Source: Ectorhizobium quercum (GTDB lineage Bacteria; Pseudomonadota; Alphaproteobacteria; Rhizobiales; Rhizobiaceae). Taken from it: DNA of 64,000 nucleotides. Shown piece by piece: positions 17,381 through 24,684 of the stretch. Every line of letters begins with the position of its first letter. Within the stretch, counting starts at the first letter, position 1. The position numbers and the translations under genes were made by a program. The stretch spans positions 310,001 through 374,000 of the forward strand of contig NZ_JANFPI010000003.1 of NCBI RefSeq assembly GCF_026552795.1. The letters run 5' to 3'. Under the pieces are notes generated by a model. The model made no database searches. It was not told the DNA's origin and saw only the letters and a program-made list of their open reading frames with translations.

Positions 17381-20050
17381 TCACGCCACGGCAAGCGATA
17401 CGCGAACCAGACCGGCCTCCACCGGTTCCCCGACCCGCCGGAACCCGGCCGCTTCGCACAGGCCGCGCATTTTCGCGTTCCCCGCAGGAAAGCGGCCCTC
17501 CAGCCGCTTCAGTCCATCGGCCCTGGCATAGTCGATCAGACGATCGAGCATCGCCCGGCCCAGACCGTGCCCCTGAAGATCGCTGCGCACGATCAGCGCA
17601 ATGTCTGCCGCTTCGTGATCGGGATCGGCCGACAGCCGCGCAATGCCGCAGAGCGCGCCTTCCTCCTTGTCGAGGACCACGAAGGCCATCTCGCGGGCGT
17701 AGTCGATCTGCGTCAGGCGCGGGAGCAGCGCGTCGGAATAGGCATTGTCCGGATCGAAGAAGCGGCGGCGCAGGTCTTCCCCGGAAGTCCTGGCGAGAAA
17801 GCCGGGATAGAGCGCGGCATCGGCGGGCCGGATCGGCCGGAGATGATAGGTCCGGCCGCCGACGGCGGCATCGCACGCCCACCCGGCCGGATAGGGACGG
17901 ATGGCGAGGACGGGATTGGGCGCGGCCCGCTCGACGGCCTGCGGGTCGATCTCGATGCGCGCATCGAGTGCGATCACCCCGTCGCTGTCGGCCAGCAGCG
18001 GGTTGATATCCGCAGCCACGACGCAGGGGAAATCGACGACCAGTTGCGACAGCCCCTTGAGCGCGCCGCAGATACCGGCCCGGTCCACGGGCTTGCGGTC
18101 GCGGAAACCGGCCAGCAGCCGGCCGACCCGCGTGCGGTCGATCAGGTCGCCGGCCAGAACGTCGTCGAGCGGCGGCAGGGCGATGGCGGTATCGTCCATG
18201 ACTTCCACCGCGACGCCGCCCGCCCCGAACAGAAGGACCGGTCCGAAAATGGCGTCCTGGCTGAGGCCGAGGATCAGTTCCTGCGCCTGTTTGCGCCGGA
18301 TCATGGGCTGCACGGCGAAGCCCTCGATATCGGCGGCCGGAACGCGCCCTTCGATCGCCCGCGCCGCCTCGCCCGCCGCCTCTGCCGTCACGATATCCAG
18401 AACCACGCCACCCACGTCCGACTTGTGCGTGACCGTTTTCGACAGCAGCTTGACGGCAACCGTCTGCGAGGCCTTAAGAAGATGTGCGGCCGCCTGCTCC
18501 ACTGCGTCGGGAGAGCGGGCCACAACGGTCTCCGGCACCGGGATGCCGTAGGCCCGCGCCACCGCCTTGGCCTCCGGCTCGGTCAGCATCCGGCGGTTTT
18601 CCGCCGCCACCTGCCTGAAAACGGCAAGTGCTGCGGCACGGTCGACGGCGATCTCCTCGCCGGTGCCGGAAGGAACCCGTTCAAGCGTTTTCCGGACGCG
18701 CGACCAGTCGGTCAGGTAGGAAACGGCCACAGCCGCCGCGGCCGGCGTTTCGTAGCCGGGGATGCCCGCCGCCTGCAACAGCCGGCGACCTTCGCGCGCC
18801 GTCTGTTCGCCCAGCCAGCAGGTGAGAACGGGCTTGCCCCCTATCCTGCCCTCCCGCGCCAGCGACGCCACGGTGGCGGCGGCCTCGGACGACGACACCA
18901 CGCCGGTCGGGCAGTTCATCACCAGAAGCACGTCGACGCCGGGATCGGCCGCAACCGCCTCGACAGCCGCGCGATAACGGGCGGGAGGCGCATCCCCGAT
19001 GATATCGACCGGGTTGGCATGCGACCAGTTCGCCGGCAGCGCGGCGTCGAGGACGGCCATCGTGGCCGCCGACAGTTCGGCCAGCTCCCCGCCGACATCC
19101 ATCAGCCGGTCGACAGCCAGGACGCCGGCGCCGCCACCATTGGTGACGATGCCGACCCTCGCCCGCTCGAGCGGGGAAAACCGGGCAATCGTTTCCGTGG
19201 CATCGAACAGTTCGGCGAGATCGTTCACCCGCAGGATGCCGGCCCGGCGCAAGGCCGCATCGACCACCCGGTCGGCGCCCGAAAGCGCGCCGGTATGCGT
19301 GGCGGCCGCCTTGGCGGCCTCGGCATGGCGGCCCGGCTTGATGGCGATGACCGGCTTGACGCGCGCAGCGGCGCGGGCCGCGGACATGAATTTCCGCGGA
19401 TTGGGAACGGATTCCAGATACATCACGATTGCCCGGCTTCCCGGGTCCCCGGCCAGCATGTCCAGGCAGTCCGCCACGTCGACATCGGCCATGTCGCCGA
19501 GCGAGACGATCTGCGAGAAGCCGACGCCGTTGGCTCCCGCCCAGTCGATCAGCGAGGTGACGATGGCCCCCGACTGGGACAGCAGCGCGATATCGCCGCG
19601 GGCGGCGTCCATATGGGCGAAGCTGGCATTGAGCTTGCGCGGTGGCAGCATGAACCCGATGGTGTTCGGGCCGACGATGCGCAGGAGATAGGGCTTCGCC
19701 ACATCGAGCATCGCCTGCCTCAAGCCGTTTTCCCGGGTCAGCCCCGCTGTGATGACCACGGCGGCGCGGGTTCCCTTTTCACCGAGTTCGCCGATGAGGC
19801 CCGGCACGGTTTCGGCCGGCGTCATGATGATGGCAAGATCGGGAATGCCGGGGATATCGTTTATCGAGGCATAGCAGCGGCGGCCGTCCAGCTCCGCATA
19901 TTTCGGGTTCACCGGCCAGATATCGCCTTCGAAACCGCCGTTCACGATATTGTCGAGCACGATGCGGCCGACCGAACCCTGACGGCCCGATACGCCGATG
20001 ACGGCGACGGATTTCGGCTCGAACGCATGGATCAGATTACGGATCGTCAC
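17381..20050 (-). CDS. ADP-forming acyl-CoA synthetase fused to a GNAT acetyltransferase domain
   Basis: An 889-residue protein. Domain order: CoA-binding (from residue 10, GVSGRQGSVGR), succinyl-CoA-ligase-like (about 150-290), flavodoxin-like linker, ATP-grasp (about 480-700), GNAT (about 735-889, with the acetyl-CoA loop QGHGLGRAM). Salmonella Pat has these domains, but its synthetase part is, as I recall, inactive. Here His252 (THTGAL) and Glu213 (YLESV) are present with the 39-residue spacing of the Pyrococcus catalytic pair His257/Glu218, so a working acyl-CoA + ADP + Pi = acid + ATP + CoA reaction is plausible. It may do both: recover ATP from the acyl-CoA made by KorAB and acetylate lysines. 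GTG start with GGAGG ten bases upstream. A perfect FNR/FixK box lies 64-77 bp upstream. Confidence 0.87.
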   Translation of the reverse strand: MTIRNLIHAFEPKSVAVIGVSGRQGSVGRIVLDNIVNGGFEGDIWPVNPKYAELDGRRCYASINDIPGIPDLAIIMTPAETVPGLIGELGEKGTRAAVVITAGLTRENGLRQAMLDVAKPYLLRIVGPNTIGFMLPPRKLNASFAHMDAARGDIALLSQSGAIVTSLIDWAGANGVGFSQIVSLGDMADVDVADCLDMLAGDPGSRAIVMYLESVPNPRKFMSAARAAARVKPVIAIKPGRHAEAAKAAATHTGALSGADRVVDAALRRAGILRVNDLAELFDATETIARFSPLERARVGIVTNGGGAGVLAVDRLMDVGGELAELSAATMAVLDAALPANWSHANPVDIIGDAPPARYRAAVEAVAADPGVDVLLVMNCPTGVVSSSEAAATVASLAREGRIGGKPVLTCWLGEQTAREGRRLLQAAGIPGYETPAAAAVAVSYLTDWSRVRKTLERVPSGTGEEIAVDRAAALAVFRQVAAENRRMLTEPEAKAVARAYGIPVPETVVARSPDAVEQAAAHLLKASQTVAVKLLSKTVTHKSDVGGVVLDIVTAEAAGEAARAIEGRVPAADIEGFAVQPMIRRKQAQELILGLSQDAIFGPVLLFGAGGVAVEVMDDTAIALPPLDDVLAGDLIDRTRVGRLLAGFRDRKPVDRAGICGALKGLSQLVVDFPCVVAADINPLLADSDGVIALDARIEIDPQAVERAAPNPVLAIRPYPAGWACDAAVGGRTYHLRPIRPADAALYPGFLARTSGEDLRRRFFDPDNAYSDALLPRLTQIDYAREMAFVVLDKEEGALCGIARLSADPDHEAADIALIVRSDLQGHGLGRAMLDRLIDYARADGLKRLEGRFPAGNAKMRGLCEAAGFRRVGEPVEAGLVRVSLAVA

Positions 20051-20113
20051 CGTCTCTCACCCTCCGGTTACGAAAATCCTGCCTCGACCATAACCGGATC
20101 GGACAGTCCCACC

Positions 20114-20127
20114 TTGATATCGATCAA
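20114..20127. promoter_or_regulatory. Perfect FNR/FixK box upstream of the acyl-CoA synthetase gene
   Basis: TTGATATCGATCAA is an exact TTGAT-N4-ATCAA. For the minus-strand gene starting at 20050, a -10-like TATGGT (20092 to 20087) would put the transcription start near 20080 and the box centre at about -41, the class II activation distance. The implied leader is about 30 nt and contains the GGAGG. Part of the 356-bp divergent region 20051-20406, which otherwise shows no gene. Confidence 0.78.
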
Positions 20128-20339
20128 GACACGGTCATGCTTCGCCCCTTTTGTCCGTCTGGAATAGGTGCCGGGCTGCACGATCCTTGGCCGAACCGGC
20201 GGTGCGATTGCTCACGGCAGCCATCGAGCGATCGCGGATCGGGGCCTACTGGGCTCGACCTGACCGATGACGGCTCCCCGTGAAATCGCGGTCGAAGAGC
20301 CGGGCCGGCACATCGGTCACCATCGCCGGGTGCCGCTTC

Positions 20340-20353
20340 TTGACCAAGGTCAA
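20340..20353. promoter_or_regulatory. FixK/FNR box upstream of the nitroreductase gene
   Basis: TTGACCAAGGTCAA is an exact TTGAC-N4-GTCAA. Its centre is 60 bp upstream of the GTG at 20407; class II spacing predicts transcription from about 20388, leaving a 19-nt leader with GGAGAA. This also argues against the in-frame GTG at 20389 as the start. Confidence 0.7.
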
Positions 20354-20406
20354 GGACGCTGTCTTCCAATCCTGTAGGTTTCCGACATGTGCAGGGAGAA
20401 AGTGCT

Positions 20407-21501
20407 GTGAACAGACGGAACTTGCTCATCGGCGGCACCGCCGCTCTCGTGCTCGCAGGCGCTGGCGGCGTCGCATGGCGGCAATCGGTGGGTTCCATGC
20501 GGGCCTATGCGGACTATGCCCGACGCCTCCGCGCGAAGCCTACTCCGTCGCCGGACATCGGGGAACTCATCCGCTACGCGGCGCTGGCCGCCAATGGCCA
20601 CAACACGCAGCCGTGGCGTTTCGGCATCGAAGACGGCGGCATCGCCCTCTTCCCGGACGAGGCGCGGCGAACGCCCGTGGTCGATCCGGACGACCATCAT
20701 CTGTTCGTCAGCCTCGGCTGCGCGGTCGAGACTCTGGCCATCGCCGCACAGGCGACGGGACGTCCGGGCGAGGTCGTGGTCGAACCCGGCGACGGGAGCG
20801 CCGTGCGTTTCGACTTCTCAGCCGGCCCCGCCCGCGCCGATCCGTTGTTCGACGCGATCCCGCTCCGGCAATCGACCCGCGTCGACTATGACGGGCGCGC
20901 CGTCCCGCCTGCCGATCTCGCCGCGCTGGAGCGCGCCGCAGCCGAGCCCGGCGTACGGATGATCCTCGTCACCGAGCGCAGCCGGATGAACCAGCTGCGC
21001 GACCTCGTGGTGGCGGGCAACGATGCGCAGATGACCGATCCCGCCTTCATGGCCGAGCTGAAGCACTGGCTGCGGTTCAACCCGCGCAGCGCCATCGCTT
21101 CCGGCGACGGCCTGTTTTCGGCCTGCACCGGCAATCCGGTGCTGCCCGCCTTTCTCGGCGGGCCTGCCTTCGACATCTTCCTCACCGCGCGCACCGAGAA
21201 CGACCGCTATGCGCGGCAGATCGATTCCTCGGCGGGGCTGGCAATCTTCGTCGCGGACCGGGCCGACACGGGGCACTGGATCAGGGTCGGCCGCGCCTGC
21301 CAGCGTTTCGCGCTCACCGCCACCAGCCTCGGCCTCAAACACGCCTTCGTCAACCAGCCCGTCGAGGTGGCGAGGTTGCGGCCCGAACTGGCCGAACGTG
21401 TCGGAGAGGCCGGCAAGCGGCCCAACATCGTCATGCGCTTCGGCTACGGGCCGCTCATGCCGTTCTCGCCGCGCCGGCCCGCCGAGGCGGTGATCGCCTA
21501 G
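20407..21501 (+). CDS. Exported nitroreductase-family protein (Acg-like)
   Basis: A 364-residue FMN nitroreductase-fold protein. The N-terminus is a twin-arginine-type signal (NRRNLLIGG followed by a hydrophobic stretch). After it come the nitroreductase N-terminal pattern AANGHNTQPWRF (near residue 65) and a second half with SAGLAIFVAD and GRACQRFALTATSLGLKHAF, giving two fused half-domains as in Acg-like proteins. Family members bind FMN but often have no known activity. The GTG at 20407 is chosen for its GGAGAA at seven bases and its fit to the FixK/FNR box spacing. Acg of mycobacteria is, as I recall, hypoxia-induced, which would parallel the box here. Confidence 0.82.
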   Translation: MNRRNLLIGGTAALVLAGAGGVAWRQSVGSMRAYADYARRLRAKPTPSPDIGELIRYAALAANGHNTQPWRFGIEDGGIALFPDEARRTPVVDPDDHHLFVSLGCAVETLAIAAQATGRPGEVVVEPGDGSAVRFDFSAGPARADPLFDAIPLRQSTRVDYDGRAVPPADLAALERAAAEPGVRMILVTERSRMNQLRDLVVAGNDAQMTDPAFMAELKHWLRFNPRSAIASGDGLFSACTGNPVLPAFLGGPAFDIFLTARTENDRYARQIDSSAGLAIFVADRADTGHWIRVGRACQRFALTATSLGLKHAFVNQPVEVARLRPELAERVGEAGKRPNIVMRFGYGPLMPFSPRRPAEAVIA

Positions 21502-21528
21502 ACCTGCATTCCTGCCGGTCGCGGCGGG

Positions 21529-21927
21529 TCACACCTTGCCGGGAATGCGGGCGATGACCTTGATTTCGAAGTCGAAGCCGGCAAGCCAGTTGACACCGAC
21601 AGCGGTCCAGTTCGGATAGGGTGCTTGCGCGAAGACTTCGCTTTTCACGGCCATGACGGTTTCGAACTGGTTTTCGGGGTCGGTATGGAAGGTGGTCACA
21701 TCGACGATGTCGTCGAAGGTGCAGCCCCCTGCCGCAAGCACCGCCTTCAGATTGGCGAAGGCCAGCCGGACCTGGGCGGCAAGGTCCGGCTCCGGCGCGC
21801 CATCGGAACGGCTGCCGACCTGGCCGGACACGAACAGCAGATCGCCGGAGCGGATCGCGGCCGAATAGCCATGCGCCTCGTAAAGAGCATGGCGGTTTGC
21901 GGGGAAGACGGCATCGCGTCGGGTCAT
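21529..21927 (-). CDS. RidA/YjgF-family protein
   Basis: A 132-residue RidA-fold protein. Family segments SGDLLFVSGQVG, VRLAFANLKAVLAAGGCTFDDIVDVTTF and YPNWTAVGVNWLA are present. Canonical RidA has an active-site Arg in a C-terminal R-x-x-x-E/V context; here that region reads AVGVNWLAGFDFEIKVIARIPG and lacks a clear Arg at the RidA position, so it may belong to one of the Rid subfamilies without imine deaminase activity. It is divergent from a TetR gene, with a triple operator between them, so it is a probable regulated target. Confidence 0.85.
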   Translation of the reverse strand: MTRRDAVFPANRHALYEAHGYSAAIRSGDLLFVSGQVGSRSDGAPEPDLAAQVRLAFANLKAVLAAGGCTFDDIVDVTTFHTDPENQFETVMAVKSEVFAQAPYPNWTAVGVNWLAGFDFEIKVIARIPGKV

Positions 21928-22011
21928 GTCATGGTCCTTTCAGACACCGCCGCTCCGCACGAAGCCGGACGGGCCGTCGGCTGGGCTTCACAAGAGGCGT
22001 CGCGGTTTGAT

Positions 22012-22075
22012 ATACGCTTCGTATGTAGAATAATCTCACATACGAAACGTATGTCAACTCAGATACGTCACGTAT
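22012..22075. promoter_or_regulatory. Three copies of ATACG-N3-CGTAT (TetR-type operator array)
   Basis: Copies at 22012-22024 (spacer CTT), 22040-22052 (spacer AAA, extending to a perfect 7-3-7 repeat at 22038-22054) and 22063-22075 (spacer TCA). Centres are 28 and 23 bp apart. They fill the RidA/TetR divergent promoter. The TetR protein encoded 18 bp downstream is the likely ligand. Confidence 0.8.
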
Positions 22076-22093
22076 CCGGAATTCGGGTGGAGC

Positions 22094-22696
22094 ATGGCCG
22101 CAAAGCGCCGCATGCAAACGATGGAGGAGAACCGCGCCAGGCTGATCCTGGCCGCGCGCAAGGCCTTTTCCGAAAAGGGTTTCGCCGCAGCCTCGATGGA
22201 CGAACTGACCGCGGATGCCGGCCTCACGCGCGGCGCGCTCTACCATAACTTCGGTGACAAGAAGGGGTTACTCGCCGCGGTCGTCGCCCAGGTCGACGGC
22301 GAGATGGCCGGACACGCGCAAGAGGCCGCCACCGCGGCCGGGAACGATTGGGAAGGGCTGCTCGCCGAAGGCACAGCCTATATCGAGATGGCGCTCGACC
22401 CCGAAGTACAGCGGATCGTGCTGCTGGACGGCCCCGCCTTCCTTGGCGATCCGTCGCAATGGCCAAGCCAGAACGCATGTCTGGAGGTGACGAAACAGAC
22501 GGTCGGCAGGCTGATCTCGGAGGGCGTCGTGAAGCCGGTCGACATCGAGGCCGCGGCTCGCCTTCTCAACGGCGCGGCGCTGAACGCGGCCCTGTGGGTG
22601 GCGGCGAGCGCGGAGCCGCGCTCGGTCTTGCCCAAAGCCATCGAAGCGTTTCGGCTCATGGCCACGGGCTTGCTGGCGAACCCGATCCGGTCGTGA
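22094..22696 (+). CDS. TetR-family regulator
   Basis: A 200-residue regulator. Residues about 15-60 form the TetR DNA-binding domain (ARLILAARKAFSEKGF, then LTRGALYHNFGDKKGLL). The C-terminal ligand domain (from AIRKE-equivalent region about 75 on) resembles the TetR_C group with the QRIVLLDGPAFLG pattern. The start follows the operator array closely, so it probably represses itself and the divergent RidA gene. Ligand unknown. Confidence 0.88.
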   Translation: MAAKRRMQTMEENRARLILAARKAFSEKGFAAASMDELTADAGLTRGALYHNFGDKKGLLAAVVAQVDGEMAGHAQEAATAAGNDWEGLLAEGTAYIEMALDPEVQRIVLLDGPAFLGDPSQWPSQNACLEVTKQTVGRLISEGVVKPVDIEAAARLLNGAALNAALWVAASAEPRSVLPKAIEAFRLMATGLLANPIRS

Positions 22697-22805
22697 GAGG
22701 ACCGGCCCGTTTCGTGGAGCGTAACTGTCCCCTGCGTCCCCGATTTGCGAATTTTCGCCGCAACGGCAGGCCGGTCGAGTGCGCCGCCAGGCAACGCCAT
22801 CGATC

Positions 22806-23636
22806 CTACGACACGCCCGCCGTTGTCGTCTCCGCGCGACCGGGCGCCAGTACGCGCTTGGCAATGTTGGCCACGACGCTGCGTGGGGCAAACCGTGTGG
22901 ACAGCGCGCGCCAGAAATTCTTCCGGCCCACGATCCTGGATAGTCCTCCGCGAAGCATCAGCTCGATGCCCTGTTCGGCAACGTAAGCGGGCTCGTCCCG
23001 ATTCTGGAAATGGCTGGTGGTGGTGCCCTGCGCATCCACGGCACGAAAGAAGGCAGTGGCCGTAGGCCCCGGCGACAGGCAGCTTACGCTGACGCCATAA
23101 TCTTCGAACTCCTTCGCAAGAGCTTCGGAAAAGTTCAGGACGAAGGATTTGGAAGCGCCATAGGCGGCGAAATATGGCGAGGGTTGATAGGCGGCCGTCG
23201 ACGCGATGTTCAGTATCTTCCCCGAGCGCCGGGCCAGCATATCGGCGCCGAACAGACGGCAGAGAGCCGACACCGTGACCACATTCAATTGCAGCATCCT
23301 CTCCAGCTCTGCGCTGTCGAGTGCGGCGTGATTGCCATAGAGCCCCACACCGGCATTGTTGACGAGCCAATCGACGGCCAAGCCGAGCCGTTGCACTTCG
23401 TCGTAGAGCCGGGCCGCGGCGCCCGTATCTCCCAGGTCAATCGCGATTGCATGAACCTCGACGCCGTGCGCGGCGCGCAACCCGTCTGCAAGCCGATCGA
23501 GCTCTGCCCGGCGTCGACCGGCAAGAACAAGTTCGCAATGGCGGGCAGCAAGCTGGCGGGCCATCTCCAGGCCGATTCCGGAACTGGCGCCGGTGATGAG
23601 CACGACGGGATTTTCTGCGGGATGTTGGCTGTTCAT
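22806..23636 (-). CDS. Short-chain dehydrogenase/reductase
   Basis: A 276-residue classical SDR. The cofactor motif TGASSGIG (15-22), NNAG (93-96), and the catalytic Ser146, Tyr159 and Lys163 (YGASK) are intact. ARG at 41-43 after the second strand (AGRRR) suggests NADP(H). The protein continues about 30 residues past the core with a basic tail. Substrate unknown. It is divergent from a TetR gene, with an inverted repeat between them, and is the likely target of that regulator. Confidence 0.87.
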   Translation of the reverse strand: MNSQHPAENPVVLITGASSGIGLEMARQLAARHCELVLAGRRRAELDRLADGLRAAHGVEVHAIAIDLGDTGAAARLYDEVQRLGLAVDWLVNNAGVGLYGNHAALDSAELERMLQLNVVTVSALCRLFGADMLARRSGKILNIASTAAYQPSPYFAAYGASKSFVLNFSEALAKEFEDYGVSVSCLSPGPTATAFFRAVDAQGTTTSHFQNRDEPAYVAEQGIELMLRGGLSRIVGRKNFWRALSTRFAPRSVVANIAKRVLAPGRAETTTAGVS

Positions 23637-23668
23637 GGCATCCTCCCGGATGAGAGCTCAACGCTTTC

Positions 23669-23687
23669 ATCTAATCAACGTTTAGAT
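23669..23687. promoter_or_regulatory. Inverted repeat in the SDR/TetR divergent promoter
   Basis: ATCTAA-N7-TTAGAT, a 6-7-6 inverted repeat. It lies 32 bp from the SDR start and 45 bp from the TetR start, the usual place for a TetR operator controlling both genes. Confidence 0.5.
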
Positions 23688-23732
23688 TATGATCCATGCA
23701 ATGTCAAGATAGATGGGGTAGCGTTATCTTCT

Positions 23733-24386
23733 ATGGGTAGACCGACCAGGAAAGCAGGCGCTTATCACCACGGCGACCTTCGGAGCGCGCTTCTCGATGC
23801 CGCCTTGAAAGTCGTGGAGAAGGACGGAGTGAGCGCCCTCACCTTGCGGACGCTCGCCCGCCATGCCGGCGTGTCGCCCGGCGCACCGTATCACCATTTT
23901 GAAAGCCGCGAGCACCTGCTGGCGGCGATTGCAGCCGAGGGCCTGAGCGGCCTTGTGTCCGAAATGCGGCGTTGCAGCGCCACCGCCGCCACCCCGCAGT
24001 CCAGGCTTGAGGCCTTGGGACACGGCTATGTGCGGTATGCGCTGACGCATCGCGGTCACTTCCGGATCATGTTTCGGCCTGAGCTTAAAGAACTTCTGGG
24101 CAAAGAGATAAACAAGGACCTTGGCAAGGGGCTGGTGTTGCTGCGTGAGGCCATTGTCAGTTGCCAGAACGCCGGGCTTGCGCCTGCGGGCGACACGGAT
24201 CGTCTGGTCCTGCTCGCCTGGTCTGCCGTACATGGCGCCTGTCAATTGTGGATCGATGGACCGCTTGCATATGAGGGACTGCTGGAAAGCGAAGAGGCCT
24301 TGGGTTCGGCGGTGGCGGGTACGCTCGTCAACCTGATGACCGCAGCGGCGGCCGAGCACAAATGCGTGGCTGATCCCTCCCGGTAA
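23733..24386 (+). CDS. TetR-family regulator
   Basis: A 217-residue regulator with the TetR HTH at residues about 14-60 (LRSALLDAALKVVEKDG, then VSPGAPYHHFESREHLL). The C-terminal part includes YALTHRGHFRIMF and a C-terminal domain of the TetR_C_33/WHG-like type. The frame is open far upstream, but ATG 23733 gives the typical GRPTRKAGAYHHGDLR lead and leaves room for the operator. It probably controls the divergent SDR. Confidence 0.86.
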   Translation: MGRPTRKAGAYHHGDLRSALLDAALKVVEKDGVSALTLRTLARHAGVSPGAPYHHFESREHLLAAIAAEGLSGLVSEMRRCSATAATPQSRLEALGHGYVRYALTHRGHFRIMFRPELKELLGKEINKDLGKGLVLLREAIVSCQNAGLAPAGDTDRLVLLAWSAVHGACQLWIDGPLAYEGLLESEEALGSAVAGTLVNLMTAAAAEHKCVADPSR

Positions 24387-24684
24387 GCGGGCAAACAGTT
24401 TCCCGCGTATTCCCTCAGGCCTGCACATCGGCTTCAACGCATGGCGCAGCGCGCGCCGGGAAGACAGGCTCATCCGAAAAGCATCGAATTTCCCGGCGGT
24501 CCGGCAACATCTCCGGACGGCGCCCTCCCCCGGACTTCACTATGGCGTATCTTTTACGCTCTTTGGCATTTATGCCACTTTCTCGCTGCCCGCGCTTCTT
24601 CGATAATCCGCTTATACGAGGACGGCGTGCGGGCTCGCTGAGCCAGCCCTGTCGCATCTGCCGAAAAATCAAACCGGATTTCCG
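24387..24684. other. Intergenic region without a recognisable gene
   Basis: The 298 bp between the TetR gene and the EamA gene. A short imperfect hairpin follows the TetR stop (GCGGG at 24388-24392 with CCCGC at 24403-24407). No box or convincing small reading frame seen; it must contain the EamA promoter. Confidence 0.5.

Noticed and set aside
17381..20050. Calling this gene simply Pat (protein acetyltransferase)
   Set aside because: The GNAT domain is present, but the apparently intact His/Glu pair and the kor context make the synthetase activity at least as likely, so I kept a neutral two-domain name.
17336..20167. A 943-codon open frame on the plus strand opposite the acyl-CoA synthetase gene
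   Set aside because: The minus strand encodes a complete multi-domain enzyme with catalytic residues; the plus-strand translation is Arg/Gly/His-rich and has no recognisable fold.
20124..20498. A 124-codon frame on the minus strand in the synthetase/nitroreductase intergenic region
   Set aside because: Its translation is Pro/Arg/Ser-rich without structure, and it would cross two FixK/FNR-type boxes and the nitroreductase start.
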